NCBI GenBank assembly: GCA_037783415.1 | Contig: JAZGTN010000064.1 | Coordinates: 3,459,001-3,523,000, forward strand | DNA from: Leptasterias polaris | Taxonomy: Eukaryota > Echinodermata > Asteroidea > Forcipulatida > Asteriidae | DNA: 64,000 nt | Reading direction: 5' to 3' | Part shown: in pieces, positions 26,901-38,649 of the stretch | Position numbering within the stretch: the first letter of the stretch is position 1 | Layout: every line of letters begins with the position of its first letter | Translations under genes and position numbers: made by a program | The notes under the pieces: generated by a model | What the model saw: the letters and a program-made list of their open reading frames with translations, nothing else | What the model was told of the DNA's origin: nothing | The model's database searches: none

Positions 26901-29090
26901 GAGGATCGTTGTCTGGCCGTGCGATGGTAATCAAGCCAGGCTGGAGTCTGGATGCGATCCCGGGGTAAACGAAAGGCTCATGACCCTCTTGGGTCTACGG
27001 CCCCATGACACAGATTCCAGGCCGTTCTCGGTACAGGTTTCCACGGATGGTTTGACAGTGCCTCGCGTATAGAGGGAGGAAACCCCCTAGGGTCACCCCC
27101 TCCTGTCAAGTCAGGGGTATGTACCGACAGCGGTGTGTTTGCTTTTCGGTTGAATTGGATCACAGCGGAGGGGAGACTTTCGCCAGTGTTTGTTTCGTCT
27201 TGGGGTTAGACGGCCTAGATTTCTTGTCTCCCATCAACCCTCTGTCAAGCATCGATCTGATCCTGAATCCATACGATGGCCCATCACCTATTGGGTTTGT
27301 CTCTTATTGTTAAGACCCCAATCATGTGCTACCGGAGAGGGTAGTACTCGCGGTTTTGGGGCTGTCTTTAATTTATTCCACGGTTGGGCTTCTTATTTAT
27401 CTGGAATTTGGCAAAACAATAAGTTTATAGTTATGATATAATTTTGTATTATAATTTTGTTTAATGCCCTAAAAATATCACTTGTTAGGTTTTAAGCATT
27501 GCATGGAAGAAACCTATAGGTTTATCTCAGAACCATTACGAGCCCGTCATGAAACTTGGACAGCACACAGCCTTGGCAGCACAAGATTGTGTGTAATACA
27601 TTTTTCACTAGAGAAAACAAAATAATAACAAAACTAAAAATCATTTTTTAGCTCAATTCTTCGACTTGATTCAAGCTAACTATACCGTACAAACTAGATG
27701 TCAACGTTATTCGTGATCTGTGTTCAGTCTTCTCTGGTGATGGTTTTTACCGAATTAAAAACAATATCGCATTGGAGGTATCATGCTCTCGTGTTACAAA
27801 GTTGTACCATTGTGTTTCGTTTGGTCCCTCTGCTGTCTTATGTCTAAAGAGAGCTCTCTATATATAGGATGTATATATAAGATTAAGATTGCAAATTATA
27901 AATCAAAACCAGTAGATAATAGCTCGCCGTTTACAAAAAAGGTTCAAATTGTACACATACATCGTTATTTCCCGGCAGGTATGCGTCTTTGCGTAGTGAA
28001 GGACAGTATGTATTTTGCACATTAACTTCATAAATACATCGAAAACATCGACAAGGAAAAACAAGAACTAGAATGTTTAGACGACCATTACCTAGCCGTG
28101 ATTTGACAGAGGTGTCAAACTGCAAAAGTTTGTTTTGTTCTTCCATACAGAACCATGTACACTTTGTATTCTGCCAACCTTTCAAACGTGTCGGGGGACT
28201 GTTTTGTAAACTAGTGACATCATCCTCTCACGCAATCTTCTTTGATGTACTCATGCACCGTAGAGCATGAACGTAAAATAATTGCCGGCATTTTTTCATG
28301 TTCTGTCTTGTGCACCGCTCCGAGCTACTGGACACAAAACCACGTCGTGTGTTTATCCACCCCCCCCCCCCCCCCCCCCGCCACCACCCTCTCTCTCCCT
28401 GTCTCTCTCCCCCGCTAGTGAGTGGTACGCACGGCAGTTTTATTTTTAGAAGGACGGCTTCTTTTTATGGCCCCTACCAATCAATGTTTTAATGTCATAA
28501 TTTTGTATTGACCACCTCGGTTAATCACGCACGCCGATATGCAGGTGGCAGTGAACACTGCCTACAGTCTACCAACATTTTTTGGATGGCAGTGCCAGTG
28601 GTGTATGCATGTTTGCCCAACATCTTGATGAGGGAATTGGGTTTTATAGACAAAAGGGGTAAAAGGGATACTGCTGCTTTTTTTTAAAACAAACAAAATA
28701 CTAGAACAAGTTATATAGGGCTATAAAGTAGGTTGTGGATCACCTCGATCATGTTTAAATGGTACTAAATTCCAGTAGCATGGGAATTGAAAACATCAAA
28801 TGTCATGAATCTGCCACCATTTAAAAGCAAGTTGTGTCACGGTCACTATTCCCACTTTTTACCATAATTCTGGTTTAAAAAAATTATATATAATGCTGTC
28901 GGATGTAGAGAAATGTACCAAAGCCTTTACTTCTCTAAACATAGGTCAGCAAGAGGTTCTTGGCTTTCCCCTTTATTTTGTAAATAAAGAAAATAGTGGA
29001 GGCGTAGATTGGGGACAATGCCCTCTGAATTTTGTTTTCTAGTCACGACTGGGCTAAGAGAAATGTTGTTAAGCTGTACTCTCTTTATAA
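23961..29090. other. Non-coding, no gene recognised
   Basis: A C20 run at 28360-28379 is followed by a CT-rich patch. A GC-richer block at about 26930-27350 looks mobile-element-like, but no ends or second copy are present. Frames of up to 115 codons at 24899-25246 and 25824-26159 show no recognisable domain, and their overlapping alternatives look equally good. Confidence 0.4.
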
Positions 29091-29094
29091 ATCG

Positions 29095-29758
29095 GGTTGA
29101 TTTCGTGTGCTAGACTAGACAATTATTCAATGTGCTAAGCTAGACCATTGTTCACGTTTTAAGCTACACGATAACTCACATGCAAAGTAACCTATGTGCT
29201 GAGCCAGACGATTACTCATGCGCCCGACTAGACGAAACCTCATGCGCTAGACTAGACGATCACTCATGTGCTAAGCTAGACTATTACTCATGTGCAAAAG
29301 AACACATGTGCTGAGCCAGACGATTATTCATGCGCTAGACTGGCATGCTAGACTGGCATACTGATGATTACTAATGTGCTGGACTAGACGATTAGTCATG
29401 TGCTGAGAAGCCGATTACTCGTGTGCTAGACTAGATGTGCTACACTAGACGATTACTCAAGTGCTAGACTAGACGATTAAGCATGTGCTAGGCTAGACGA
29501 TAACTCATGTGCTAAGCTGGACGATTGCGTTTGTAATAGACTAGACGATTACTCATGTTCTAGACTAGACAATTACTCATGTGCAAAGTAACCCGTGCGC
29601 TAACCCAGACGGTTTATCGTGTTCTAAGCTAGACGATTACTCATTTGCTAGAGCAGACGGTTACTCGTGTTCTAAGCTAGACGATTATTAGTGTGCTAGA
29701 GCAGACGATCAATGTGTTAAGCTAGACGACTGTTCATGTGCTAAGCTAGACGATTAAT
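29095..29758. repeat. Minisatellite, ~24-bp unit 'gtgctaagctagacgattactcat'-like
   Basis: About 660 bp are built from a degenerate unit near 24 bp with the invariant core 'ctagacgatta'. Some units are shortened or replaced by related forms ('gtgctgagccagacgatta', 'gtgcaaagtaacc'). The core occurs more than fifteen times. The array ends about 1.05 kb before the dopamine receptor start codon. Type-to-type variation suggests higher-order units (the 'cgtgttctaagctagacgat' form recurs at the 3' end). Confidence 0.85.
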
Positions 29759-30599
29759 TCAAGGGCATTTTTTTTCTTCACGTTTTTAGTGTGTGGATAA
29801 TATTTGTCAGGGCTGTTGGTACTTTTATTTTGTATTCTAAATTTGATTAGGATTCTGAGTATTATTCGACAGCTACAATTTGTCACCGATAGTAATACTA
29901 TCTCGCCAGGATCTATTTTTATAAGAGTCCTTCACTTCAAATACTATTCGGAGATATATATTTTTATCGTCGCTAAAACTTACATAAAGTTACCCTGTTT
30001 TGTTTTAAATCGTTCTTTTGTTGCTCTGAAAATAGATGATTTTTGTGGACAGTGCGTCACTTCTGGCGTCGTGAATTTCGGAAGGAGAAAATAGCCCTTC
30101 AGCTAAGGAAAAATGTACTGTGAACTGTGTTAAGGATTGACATGTTCTTTAAGACGCATAACATCATTGATATAGGGCCTACATACTTGTGTGGAAATCA
30201 ATGTTGTAGTGAAAATAGGTTGAGCCCGCAGTTCTCCGATAAAAATGGCACCGATGATCGTTTTCACTTTGGCATTCGGGGAACCAAAACCAATGGCCGG
30301 GCGAAGCCGAATTTGAAATTGGGCCGCTGACATGCGCGCACGTCACGATGCACAGCTACTTGATGCACAGGCCCTTCACACTATTTCTCGGTATCCAATA
30401 AATGTACCAGACACGGTTTGTATGTTGCAGATATCAAAGCTAATATTCAACGCTGCCGTGCCATCGTGTTTGACGTCCAATATCAATAACAATCTAGCAA
30501 CCGTACGTGGAGATACTAAGCAACCTCGACCAAACAAGGACGTGGGAGATTTTGCTGTACGTACAGGTCTGCTAGTCCCTTCTTTTTTTTTAGATTGAC

Positions 30600-30802
30600 A
30601 CAGATTTTTGACGAGATGATGATGATTATTATTTTTTTAATCCACAGGTTCTCAGGACTTTAATAGCGAACGCATTCTGATGGATATTATATTTCGTGTC
30701 CGGTTGGGCAAGTGCTTACACGACGATATTTTGGAGCGGTGACTCGTTGGATTTACTTGAGGACATGGTGTCAGCGGCGTTGCACCTAGCTTCGTGCGGA
30801 AG
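30600..30802 (+). promoter_or_regulatory. 5' leader of the dopamine receptor with overlapping uORF
   Basis: An ATG at 30765 (G at -3, G at +4) opens a 13-codon frame whose TGA at 30804-30806 overlaps the receptor ATG (30803) as ATGA. A T-rich run followed by 'ccacag' at about 30633-30647 resembles a 3' splice site, so the leader exon may begin there. That is inference: no transcript evidence is available here. If the leader is transcribed, the uORF should reduce or condition initiation at the receptor start. Confidence 0.4.
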
Positions 30803-32119
30803 ATGACTGTGAGTTTGGAAAACTTAGCAGACGAGCTGTCTTCACTATCGCAGGGCCCCACCAGCTCCCAGTTGATGTACAGCGAGTTGGGCGAGTTGCG
30901 GAATGTCTCAATGAGTGAGGCGGAGCTCCTAGCCCCCGGGGACCCCAACGTGGCTGCCGGCATCGCGCTGGCTATTATCTCGCTGCTCACCGTTTTTGGA
31001 AATATACTGGTGATTGCTGCCGTCACGTCATGGCGGAAACTACGGCACAAGATAACCAGCTGGTTCGTGGTGTCGCTCGCGTTGTCGGACGTTCTGGTGG
31101 GATTTCTGGTCATGTCGTGGAACGCTGCGTCTTTCACCATAGGGTACTGGCCCTTCGGTAAATTTTGCACGGTGCACCAAGCACTGGATATCATGATGTC
31201 TACAGCTTCCATTCTGAACTTATGTGTGATTGCCCTGGATCGCTTCTGGGCCGTGACGCAGCCCTTTGACTACCAGAGTAAAATGACGAAAAACAGAGCG
31301 CTGTTCATGATAGCGTGCGTGTGGATCGTGTCTTGTGTGCTGTCTTTCGTGCCGGTATTGACGGGGATTCACACAGTTGACGGCCCGGATACCATGGACG
31401 AAAACCCACCCAAATGTGATTTTATTTTAAACGGGGTGTACGCCGTGCTGTCGTCGTGCATAAGTTTCTACGTTCCTTCCATAGTGATGATCATCACATA
31501 CCTGTTGATTTACCGCGAGGCAAGGAGACAAGAACAGAGTATACGAAGCCAGAATAGGGTCCTTGATAACAATCAGAAGGGGGAGCACAAGGCTGCCAAG
31601 ACCTTGGGTGCCATCCTGGGCGTATTCGTCTTCTGCTGGCTCCCATTTTTTGTCGTGAACTGCATCCTGCCCTTCTGCCCGGAGTGCATCTCCGACGGTG
31701 TCTTCACTGTAGTTCTGTGGCTGGGCTGGATAAACAGCTCCCTCAACCCTTTGATATACGCCACTAATAGGGAGTTCCGCACGGCCTTTAAGCGCCTGCT
31801 CTGTAAAAAGCAATTTCTAAGAGACCGAACTATGGAATACAGTACCACAGTGACTCTTCTAATGCACATGAGCAATGGGAAAGTTGACTCAAACAAGAAC
31901 GAACGAAAGAAGAAGGCCAAGGCGGGTGCAAGTAGCCGGCAGTCGGCGCCTGCGCGCACCCTGACGGCCATAACGGAGTTCGTTACGGAAGAGTCACTCA
32001 AAGAGGAATGCGAGGGGGAGACTGAAGGGGCGTACCCTGATCACAATGTGGGGCCCCGGTTAGCGAAATATCAATCGGACACGGAGGAGAACCTTGCAAC
32101 TCAACAGGAATGGAAATGA
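30803..32119 (+). CDS. DRD1-like: D1-like dopamine receptor (class A GPCR), intronless
   Basis: Predicted 438-aa plasma-membrane receptor. D1-like receptors couple dopamine to Gs and cAMP. Seven TM segments are visible. Amine-site residues are in place: Asp129 in TM3 (DIMMSTAS), and Ser217, Ser218 and Ser221 in TM5 (SSCISFY). Cys122 and Cys205 can form the TM3-ECL2 disulfide. TM6 has CWLPFF and TM7 has NPLIY. The third intracellular loop is short (~30 aa) and the C-tail long (~105 aa, basic then acidic), which is the D1 rather than D2 layout, and the TM3-TM6 text matches D1 best. The frame has an upstream stop at 30758, and the first ATG is 30803 (A at -3). The usual DRY is DRF (146-148). The N-terminus has one N-glycosylation site (Asn34). 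An intronless coding region also fits vertebrate D1 receptors. Alternative: another aminergic receptor such as a beta-like octopamine receptor, which I consider less likely. Confidence 0.9.
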   Translation: MTVSLENLADELSSLSQGPTSSQLMYSELGELRNVSMSEAELLAPGDPNVAAGIALAIISLLTVFGNILVIAAVTSWRKLRHKITSWFVVSLALSDVLVGFLVMSWNAASFTIGYWPFGKFCTVHQALDIMMSTASILNLCVIALDRFWAVTQPFDYQSKMTKNRALFMIACVWIVSCVLSFVPVLTGIHTVDGPDTMDENPPKCDFILNGVYAVLSSCISFYVPSIVMIITYLLIYREARRQEQSIRSQNRVLDNNQKGEHKAAKTLGAILGVFVFCWLPFFVVNCILPFCPECISDGVFTVVLWLGWINSSLNPLIYATNREFRTAFKRLLCKKQFLRDRTMEYSTTVTLLMHMSNGKVDSNKNERKKKAKAGASSRQSAPARTLTAITEFVTEESLKEECEGETEGAYPDHNVGPRLAKYQSDTEENLATQQEWK

Positions 32120-34490
32120 TTCGTGTTTGGACACCAGACAACCTAAAACAAAGGCTGGATGTGGGCCTTTATCACACGCTGTCGTTTCGCAATGTGATGA
32201 AATTGAGACTACTGTGGAAATAGACTGGCCCCTCTATATGTACTACACTGTGATCATACTGACATACGTAGGGGAACTAAACTTAGATTGCAGTGGCGTG
32301 TTAAAGCCCTCATTGACTGTGCCCTGACATATTTTCCCCACCTGTTTGTTTCCGTTTCACCCGTTCAGGGTGGCCCAATATCTGGACGATGATGCTTACA
32401 TAAAAACGAATGCTTCGAGCAGTGCAATTTGTCGAGTTAATACTTAAGTTTACGTTTTAATGCGGCCTGGCTGTAAAATTGTATAAGATTTTCTTTTTAT
32501 CGCGTGCCGGACACGTTTGTCTGCCATAAGAATCAAAGACCTACAATTATTTATAATGATCATTAAGAAACTTAAACATTCCATGAGACTTTACAAGTAG
32601 AGTAAAGATTGATTGACAATTTGCAAAAACGGTTGAGGCACATAAATATTATTTTAGTTGTTGTTTCTAAGATACATGATTGAAATTGTTTATGGATAAG
32701 GTCTTGTAAAACTGCTTGAAACTTTTCAGACGAAAGAGGGCAGCAGACCTGCAATCCCTCCCCAGATTTTCAGTATACTTACTGTTTTGGGGTATTATTT
32801 GAATGTTTGTTCTTTGGGGAGTTGGGATGTTTGTGTGGGTTTTTGTTTAGTTTTTGTATTTTCTTGGTTCAATCTGTTGCTACCCTTAAAAGGTATAATG
32901 GAGGGAAACACAATATATTAAGTATCAAGGGAAATTTCGTTTATAGGGGACAGAAAACATTCACTTCAGTTTTTAGTTGTATTTCTTCTTATTCGGTTTG
33001 ATTTTATATTAACAACGTAGAAGTCTTACAGCCTGGGTTATTTCAGCACAAAACTGTTCTGTCACTTTTTTTAATTTAAATTTGATTGTAATCTTCCGTT
33101 GAGTTGGCAAAGGGAATGATAATGAACCTTGATTTCTCGATTCACACTTCTAGCAAAGTACTAACTACTTTTTTACCGTCAGTGTCAAAATCTGTTGAAA
33201 TTTTTCAAATGTTGCCATGTTTTAGGGTTTATGGGTTTTTGTTTCTTTGTGTTTTGTTGTTGTTGTTTTGTTTTTGAGGATGTTGTTGTTTGTTTGTTTG
33301 TTCGTTTGTTTGTTGGTGTGTTGGTTTGTTTGTTTGTTGATGTTTTTGGTTTTGGGTGATTTCTTTCGTTCATTATAAAGGATATACATGTAGTAAGCCG
33401 GCAAATAAGATTGTATAAATGTTCACCTTTTCAAGATATTGAAAAACATTTTTTATCTTTTGATTTTAGCGAAACCTTCCTCGACGAGGATCGAAATTCT
33501 TTTTTCCAGTCTTCCAAGAAGCTGATTGTTTTGTTGTGCTGCATTTTTTGTGCCCGATGTGTAACTTTACAAATATTATGTAGAATAATAATAGTGTGTT
33601 TATTGCCGACAATGGCTTAATCGGAAATTAAAAGTTGTTGGAAATATTCTCTAAAGTCAAGAGAAATATGCGTCCTTTTCATATTAGACATTACTAAAAG
33701 CGAGGCCGAATTTATTTCTCTCATTTGGACCCGGAGGTTGGAAGGGAAGTATTCTGACTCCCTTTGATGCACACAAATCTGTATTCATAATTCTGAATGT
33801 ATAGAGGGAACACGACATACATTTTGACAACGTGATAAAGGCATACACCAGTTTAATAAGTGTTTATTTTGTCATTTTGACCTCTAGGGGATAAGGTCTT
33901 AATTCATTCTCCGCAGTCTTCATCTTTTGCATAGCTAATGGGCTAATCCTTTTTCCTAACCCAAACATTTCGGTGTTGTGTTGAAGTCTTATAACCTTTA
34001 ATATGATACCAGCCTTAAAAGTTTAAAGATATAACTCTTGACTAACTAAACGGAGAGCTATTATTGTCCATTGTAAATATTTACTATATAGATACCTTGT
34101 TCCCAAAAAGCATGCCACGGAAGATCAAAATGTTATCATTAAACTGCTATTTCTATTAAAGATATTAATACAATACTGGGTTTTCAAAAAAGAATTTAGC
34201 TCCAATTTCCTTAGCTCCAATAAACTTATCTTCCAATCAATTTCACTACCTCTAAGTGGTCCCATTCTAGTGTAAACAATGTAAAACGGTTTGGATTTGT
34301 TTAGGGGTTTTGTGCACGATCATAAAGTGCGTACTTCGATTTTATTTTTATTTGTTTTGGGGGGGGACTTCAAATGTACATCCTCACTTTTAATAGTATT
34401 TTTGTTGGAATTATGTATCTGGATGAAGGGTAATTGTGTGAACTATAGAACTGATCTTTCAATTTGCTTGGTTAACCAACAGCGTAAGTT
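32120..34490. other. 3' flank of the dopamine receptor; no further gene
   Basis: AT-rich sequence follows the stop codon. A GTTT-rich low-complexity block lies at about 33236-33350. An ATTAAA followed by a GT-rich stretch (gttgttgg) near 33625-33640 is a possible poly(A) signal 1.5 kb after the stop, but nothing confirms it. Confidence 0.35.
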
Positions 34491-34492
34491 GT

Positions 34493-34673
34493 CCTTAAAA
34501 GGGTTGTGTCGTCATGATAAAAGCAGGCAAGTGGCTGTACGAGGCATAATGAACTCTCATCACTTACAGCTCGTACGCCCTCTAAATGATGCGTGAAGTA
34601 ACTAGGTCAGAGTTCATAATTCCAAGTACAGCCACAAGCCTGATTTGATCATGATGACACAGCTTCTTTAAGG
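34493..34673. mobile_element. 181-bp foldback MITE
   Basis: It begins ccttaaa and ends tttaagg. Arms of about 60 bp pair with few mismatches (ttgtgtcgtcatgat against atcatgatgacacag; gtggctgtac against gtacagccac; taatgaactct against agagttcataa). No coding capacity. Target duplication not identified. Confidence 0.75.
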
Positions 34674-37060
34674 TACAGTTCAACACTTGTTTGTTAGAAA
34701 TCCAAATGCATGAACTCGTGAGTTGTATATGAAAAGCAGTAGGCCTACATGCGCTCAGCGGCTGATGATCAACCTAAACCATTATTTTATGCGGACGTAG
34801 AGCAGTCACTCACACAACAGACAAACTCAGAATAAATAACTTAATGTGTTCTATTCATTCTTAACAGTGTTTCTTGGCGGGCACTATCTGAATGTGGCTG
34901 CCATCTCAAATGCAAATTGCTTTTTTTTAACAGTCTGGTCATATCCATGAAATGGTTTACTCCTATAAGTTTTCTTCCTGTACATCGTGTGAGTCGCTTG
35001 TTTTTAAAACAAAATACGGATGTGTTTTGAATGATCAGTGTCGATTAAATTATTTTTAAGTGATGGACAAATTTTGAAATGGCATAAAGATAAACTCTTT
35101 TAAATGTTTATCGCTAGTAACTCTGTTGAGCACCTCAGCATTGGTCCTTGTATTTGCGTTATCGTTTTGCCGTGTTGCTTGTCGTACAGTCATTCTGGTA
35201 CTAAAAACAAAAGGTGAGTTTCGTTTTGATATGAAAGCAAAATAATTTGGCTGGTTTAAAGTAAAACAAAACAATTTAATTTTGTTTAATAAAAAGTCTG
35301 GTCAGTTTGTTTGGCAATGTTGAATTTATCAAAGAAATGTTAAGGGAGACACAAACAGTTGCGTGGTTTGAAATGTGAGTTAAATCCAAATGTGGATACG
35401 TATTTTTCAATAGTAATAATATATTTTAGAAATTCACTTTTCAGAGTGCGCAACCAAAGAGGTTATTGTAAATTATTTTGACAGCTTTACAAAACAAGTG
35501 ACTTGAATTTATGAATTTCATTATTAAGGGCCAACAAACATCACCTCACCAGCAGTATTATAACAGCAATAAATTTAAATCCCTTATTGCGATAGTTTTC
35601 CAGGGGTAGAAAATTGTGTCGCGTTTGAAAACCAAGTTTTGCGTTAAATGTTTGAATTAGCAAAGTGTGGTTTATTTCCCTTTCTGAGTAATGCTTTTAG
35701 ATATAAAGTTTTGTATTGTTTTTTTCTTCTTTTTCTTGTTCTTCTTTTACAATTGGTATCTTTCGGGAACGCCTAAAGGTGGAAAATAGACTTATCTGTA
35801 TTGTTTGGGGGGAATGTGCACACGTAACCGTTGCGGTATTACCTGTTATCTGCTGCCACCTATCGTCCGAAGCCCTACATTGGAATTTCTTATTCCAAAG
35901 TCTCTAAAGTATAACCCAATAAGCACACAATTAATCTGATTTTGTTTTGTTTACTGGTCATGTTGTCTGTGTATTGCAACGTCTTTGGCGTTTGTCAAAA
36001 TGGTTTGCCACTCGTTAACCGTTCCTGTGACTTTATGTTGTTTATGACTGCTGTTTTTCTGAACCCTATTGTCAACCCCGTCACCTTGGAGTGTGCCTAT
36101 CATTGATTGACCTCTAGTGTGTGTAAGCCTTATGGACGCGAGTCGTGCACGAATTGGTGTCCAAAGCCCCAGGTGACAGTATTTCCTACTTTATTGCTCC
36201 AGGATGATGTGACTCCTAGGCCTTTTCTGCACACACAAAAACAGTTATTATTTATTTTACCATTAAACCAATTTAAAATGGTTAATAAAAAATAAAAAAA
36301 AGACTCATTTGGTTTCATAAACGTTACTGGGCTCCAAGCCGTCATTCACGGGGCGAAAGTCATCACATTCCTGCAATGTAGTCCCTACCACCTTCAATCA
36401 TGCCCCCCCCCCCCCCCTCCCGAAGTTCTCTTCTTTTCGTTCCACTATATCGATGAACCAAGGTTTGCAAAACAAGTATTGCATCTTATATTTGCCATTT
36501 TCTTTTCTGTTCTGATTTTGTTTTATGTATATATATTTTTTTTTATGTCTGAAATCTGGATTAATTTTTGTGTCATCGTCGTTCTGGTATAATACATTTT
36601 GTGACTGTGACGTTTTTGTGTTTTGTTATGGTATCAAGTAAATTTAGTTCAGATACATTTTTCAAGAGAAACAGTTCTATGCATGAATTTTTATATTCAT
36701 TTGGGCCCTTCTCACGTTTGTTTAATTTTCTCTGTGCGGCTTGCTTCCAATATTCCATCACTGCTTATCTCCCAACTTTTAAAGTTGTTTCTGACAACGT
36801 TTTAGGCAGTTTGGAAAAATTACTTAATGTGTATACAATAAAATGTGTGGTTCTTTTTACCACATACAACCTGAACAATACGATCAATAGGTGTACCGAG
36901 TGTTTCTTTTGTCTCCAAAACTTGTGCTTCTATAATTGCTGTCGGTACTGTGCCTTTTCAATAAGCCGTCTGATTCTGCCTGCAGAGCTATGTGTGACCC
37001 GATCTGACCACCAGATAGAGGGCGCACTTAACTTCAGTTAACTGATGTGTGAGCCTGTCT
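34674..37060. other. Non-coding, no gene recognised
   Basis: AT-rich DNA with a C15 tract at 36403-36417. A 157-codon + frame at 36568-37041 is rich in Phe, Cys and Leu. It has no TM pattern or motif that I recognise, and an overlapping alternative exists in another frame, so I do not call it a gene. Confidence 0.4.
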
Positions 37061-37067
37061 ACCCGTT

Positions 37068-37262
37068 GAAACCGAGGACTTTAAACAAAAGGGTGTTTGA
37101 CAAAGCGAGGACGTCCTCGCTTAGCTTTTGTGTACAAAACCAATGGGGACGTCGCTAAACAAAAGTCAAAAAGTCCAAACAATGGGAGAACAAAGATAAG
37201 TCCTCGATTAGCAGGATTCACAAACGTGGGTGCGTGTGTGTGTTGAAACTGTTATCTCCTTT
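37068..37262. repeat. Diverged interspersed repeat, copy 2
   Basis: Same ordered blocks as 23775-23960, starting 'gaaaccgaggactttaaaca'. It contains a small palindrome 'gcgaggacgtcctcgc' at about 37106-37121. Confidence 0.45.
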
Positions 37263-37410
37263 TGTGGGAACTTTTGTTTTACCTGCTCTCTTTTCACCTG
37301 TCCCCTTATGAGCTACTATCATCGCAGTCTCTAATACAAAGGATCCACCATTTGATGATTTGATACACCATTATTATTGTTTTAATGATTTTGGGGTGAA
37401 CAAAGAAAAA

Positions 37411-37487
37411 TTGACTAGAGCGGGATTTGAACCAACGACCTCCGGTTTAACGTGCCGGCGCTCTACCAACTGAGCTATCTATCTCTA
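37411..37487 (-). repeat. tRNA-Asn-like SINE head (pseudo-tRNA)
   Basis: Read on the minus strand, it has a D-arm/A box (tagctcagttggtagagcgc), an anticodon-like loop with GTT, and a perfect T-arm/B box (ggttcaaatccc). The acceptor strands do not pair (the seven bases before the D arm do not match ctctagt), and position 33 is C instead of U. It is therefore not a functional tRNA. A short tail (caatttttctttgttcaccc) follows on the minus strand, so it looks like the head of a tRNA-derived SINE or an old tRNA pseudogene. Confidence 0.6.
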
Positions 37488-37728
37488 TGTTGGCTGGCGG
37501 TCTCCCTATTTTGTCAATATCTTTGTTCGGGGGGTTATTATTGTTTTCGCTATGTTCTGCTGCACTGTAAAAACAAGTGTTCTAATCACTATTTGAACAC
37601 TTTTTCTGTAACAGATTTCGAACGTGTCAAAGGGTTTAGGTTAAACACGTAACAGTGTTTAGGTTAAACACTGTGTTTACCAAGCCTAAATGGTATGTTT
37701 AATGCCCTAAACATGTAGAAAGGTTTAG

Positions 37729-38243
37729 AGGGAGGTTTCGCATACGAACGGATAAGGTTAATGCGACGGATACGTCATCATTATGACGTCATACGCTACT
37801 CGCTATCCGCTATACGTGCAGACGACACTGATATCCCGCTTGCTACACGTAAGTAAAAAACACGTAGGAAAACTCGAACTTCTAGTAATTCTCCTGTATT
37901 TGATTCCAAATATGTATGAATAGTATCAAAATAAATGAATAATAAACCACAAATAATAAACTAAAATAAATGAATCACTGAACATGTACGTGTCATTTTG
38001 TTGATTTCTAAAGACTTTGAAATACGAAAAAATGCACTGTTTCTTCGTCATTTTCCTCTAAAGCTATGAACATAAGCTCGTCTATGGAGGATGCCATGTT
38101 GAACAGCGCCACCAAGTGCTGTGCTGGAACAGCGAACAGTGCCACCAAAACGCTGGGATTGCAAAACAACAGAAAGGCTGCTAACGGTTACGGATAGCTA
38201 AACGTATGCGTATGCGTATCCGTTCGCGTGCGAAACCTCCCTA
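37729..38243. mobile_element. TIR element, ~515 bp, 'agggaggtttcgca' family
   Basis: The left end 'gagggaggtttcgcatacga' and the right end '...tcgcgtgcgaaacctccct' are inverted repeats. Further in, 'gaacggata' pairs with 'tatccgttc'. Subterminal 'cgtatgcgtatgcgtatccg' repeats mark the right side. A second family member lies in the mGluR-like intron (61699-62304). No transposase frame is seen, so it is non-autonomous. A TA or longer target duplication could not be fixed. It sits inside sequence whose flanks also share 'gtaacagatttcga' (about 37610 and 38271), perhaps an older repeat. Confidence 0.65.
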
Positions 38244-38649
38244 TTGAAACCTTTCACACTTTTAAAGAATGTAACAGATTTCGATCACTGAATGGCGTTT
38301 ATTCTAAACACTTAACAACGTTTATTCTAAACATGCTCTTTTACAATGGATACAGAGAACATTGCACAATCATGAAATAGAAATAGAAAGCTTTATAAAT
38401 TTGACCTGCTTGGCTTTAGTCTGACGCAAGGTTGGGCCTAGACATTCATGGGCAAAACAAACAAAATTTATCACGGAGGAAGGACTACATGATCAATAAA
38501 CTGACACGGTCAAGTTTTCACGAGTGTGATGAAGGTCGAGTTAAATTTGTTACTTTTAAGTTATGATACAGAGAACTAGATGAAAGACAAAAACAAGGCA
38601 AACTATGCTTAAATCGACTTCAAATGATAGTAATGATACGTACCTTAAA

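Noticed and set aside
30794..30802. GTG at 30794 as start of the dopamine receptor
   Set aside because: A nuclear animal gene should start at ATG; the first in-frame ATG after the stop at 30758 is 30803.
31427..32001. Minus-strand frames of 128 and 142 codons
   Set aside because: They are shadows of the dopamine receptor coding sequence, whose + strand frame has clear GPCR motifs.
36568..37041. 157-codon Phe/Cys-rich protein
   Set aside because: AT-driven composition, no motif, no membrane topology that makes sense, and overlapping alternatives in other frames.
37411..37487. Functional tRNA-Asn gene on the minus strand
   Set aside because: B box and D arm are good, but the acceptor stem does not pair and position 33 is C. 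Treated as a SINE head or pseudo-tRNA.
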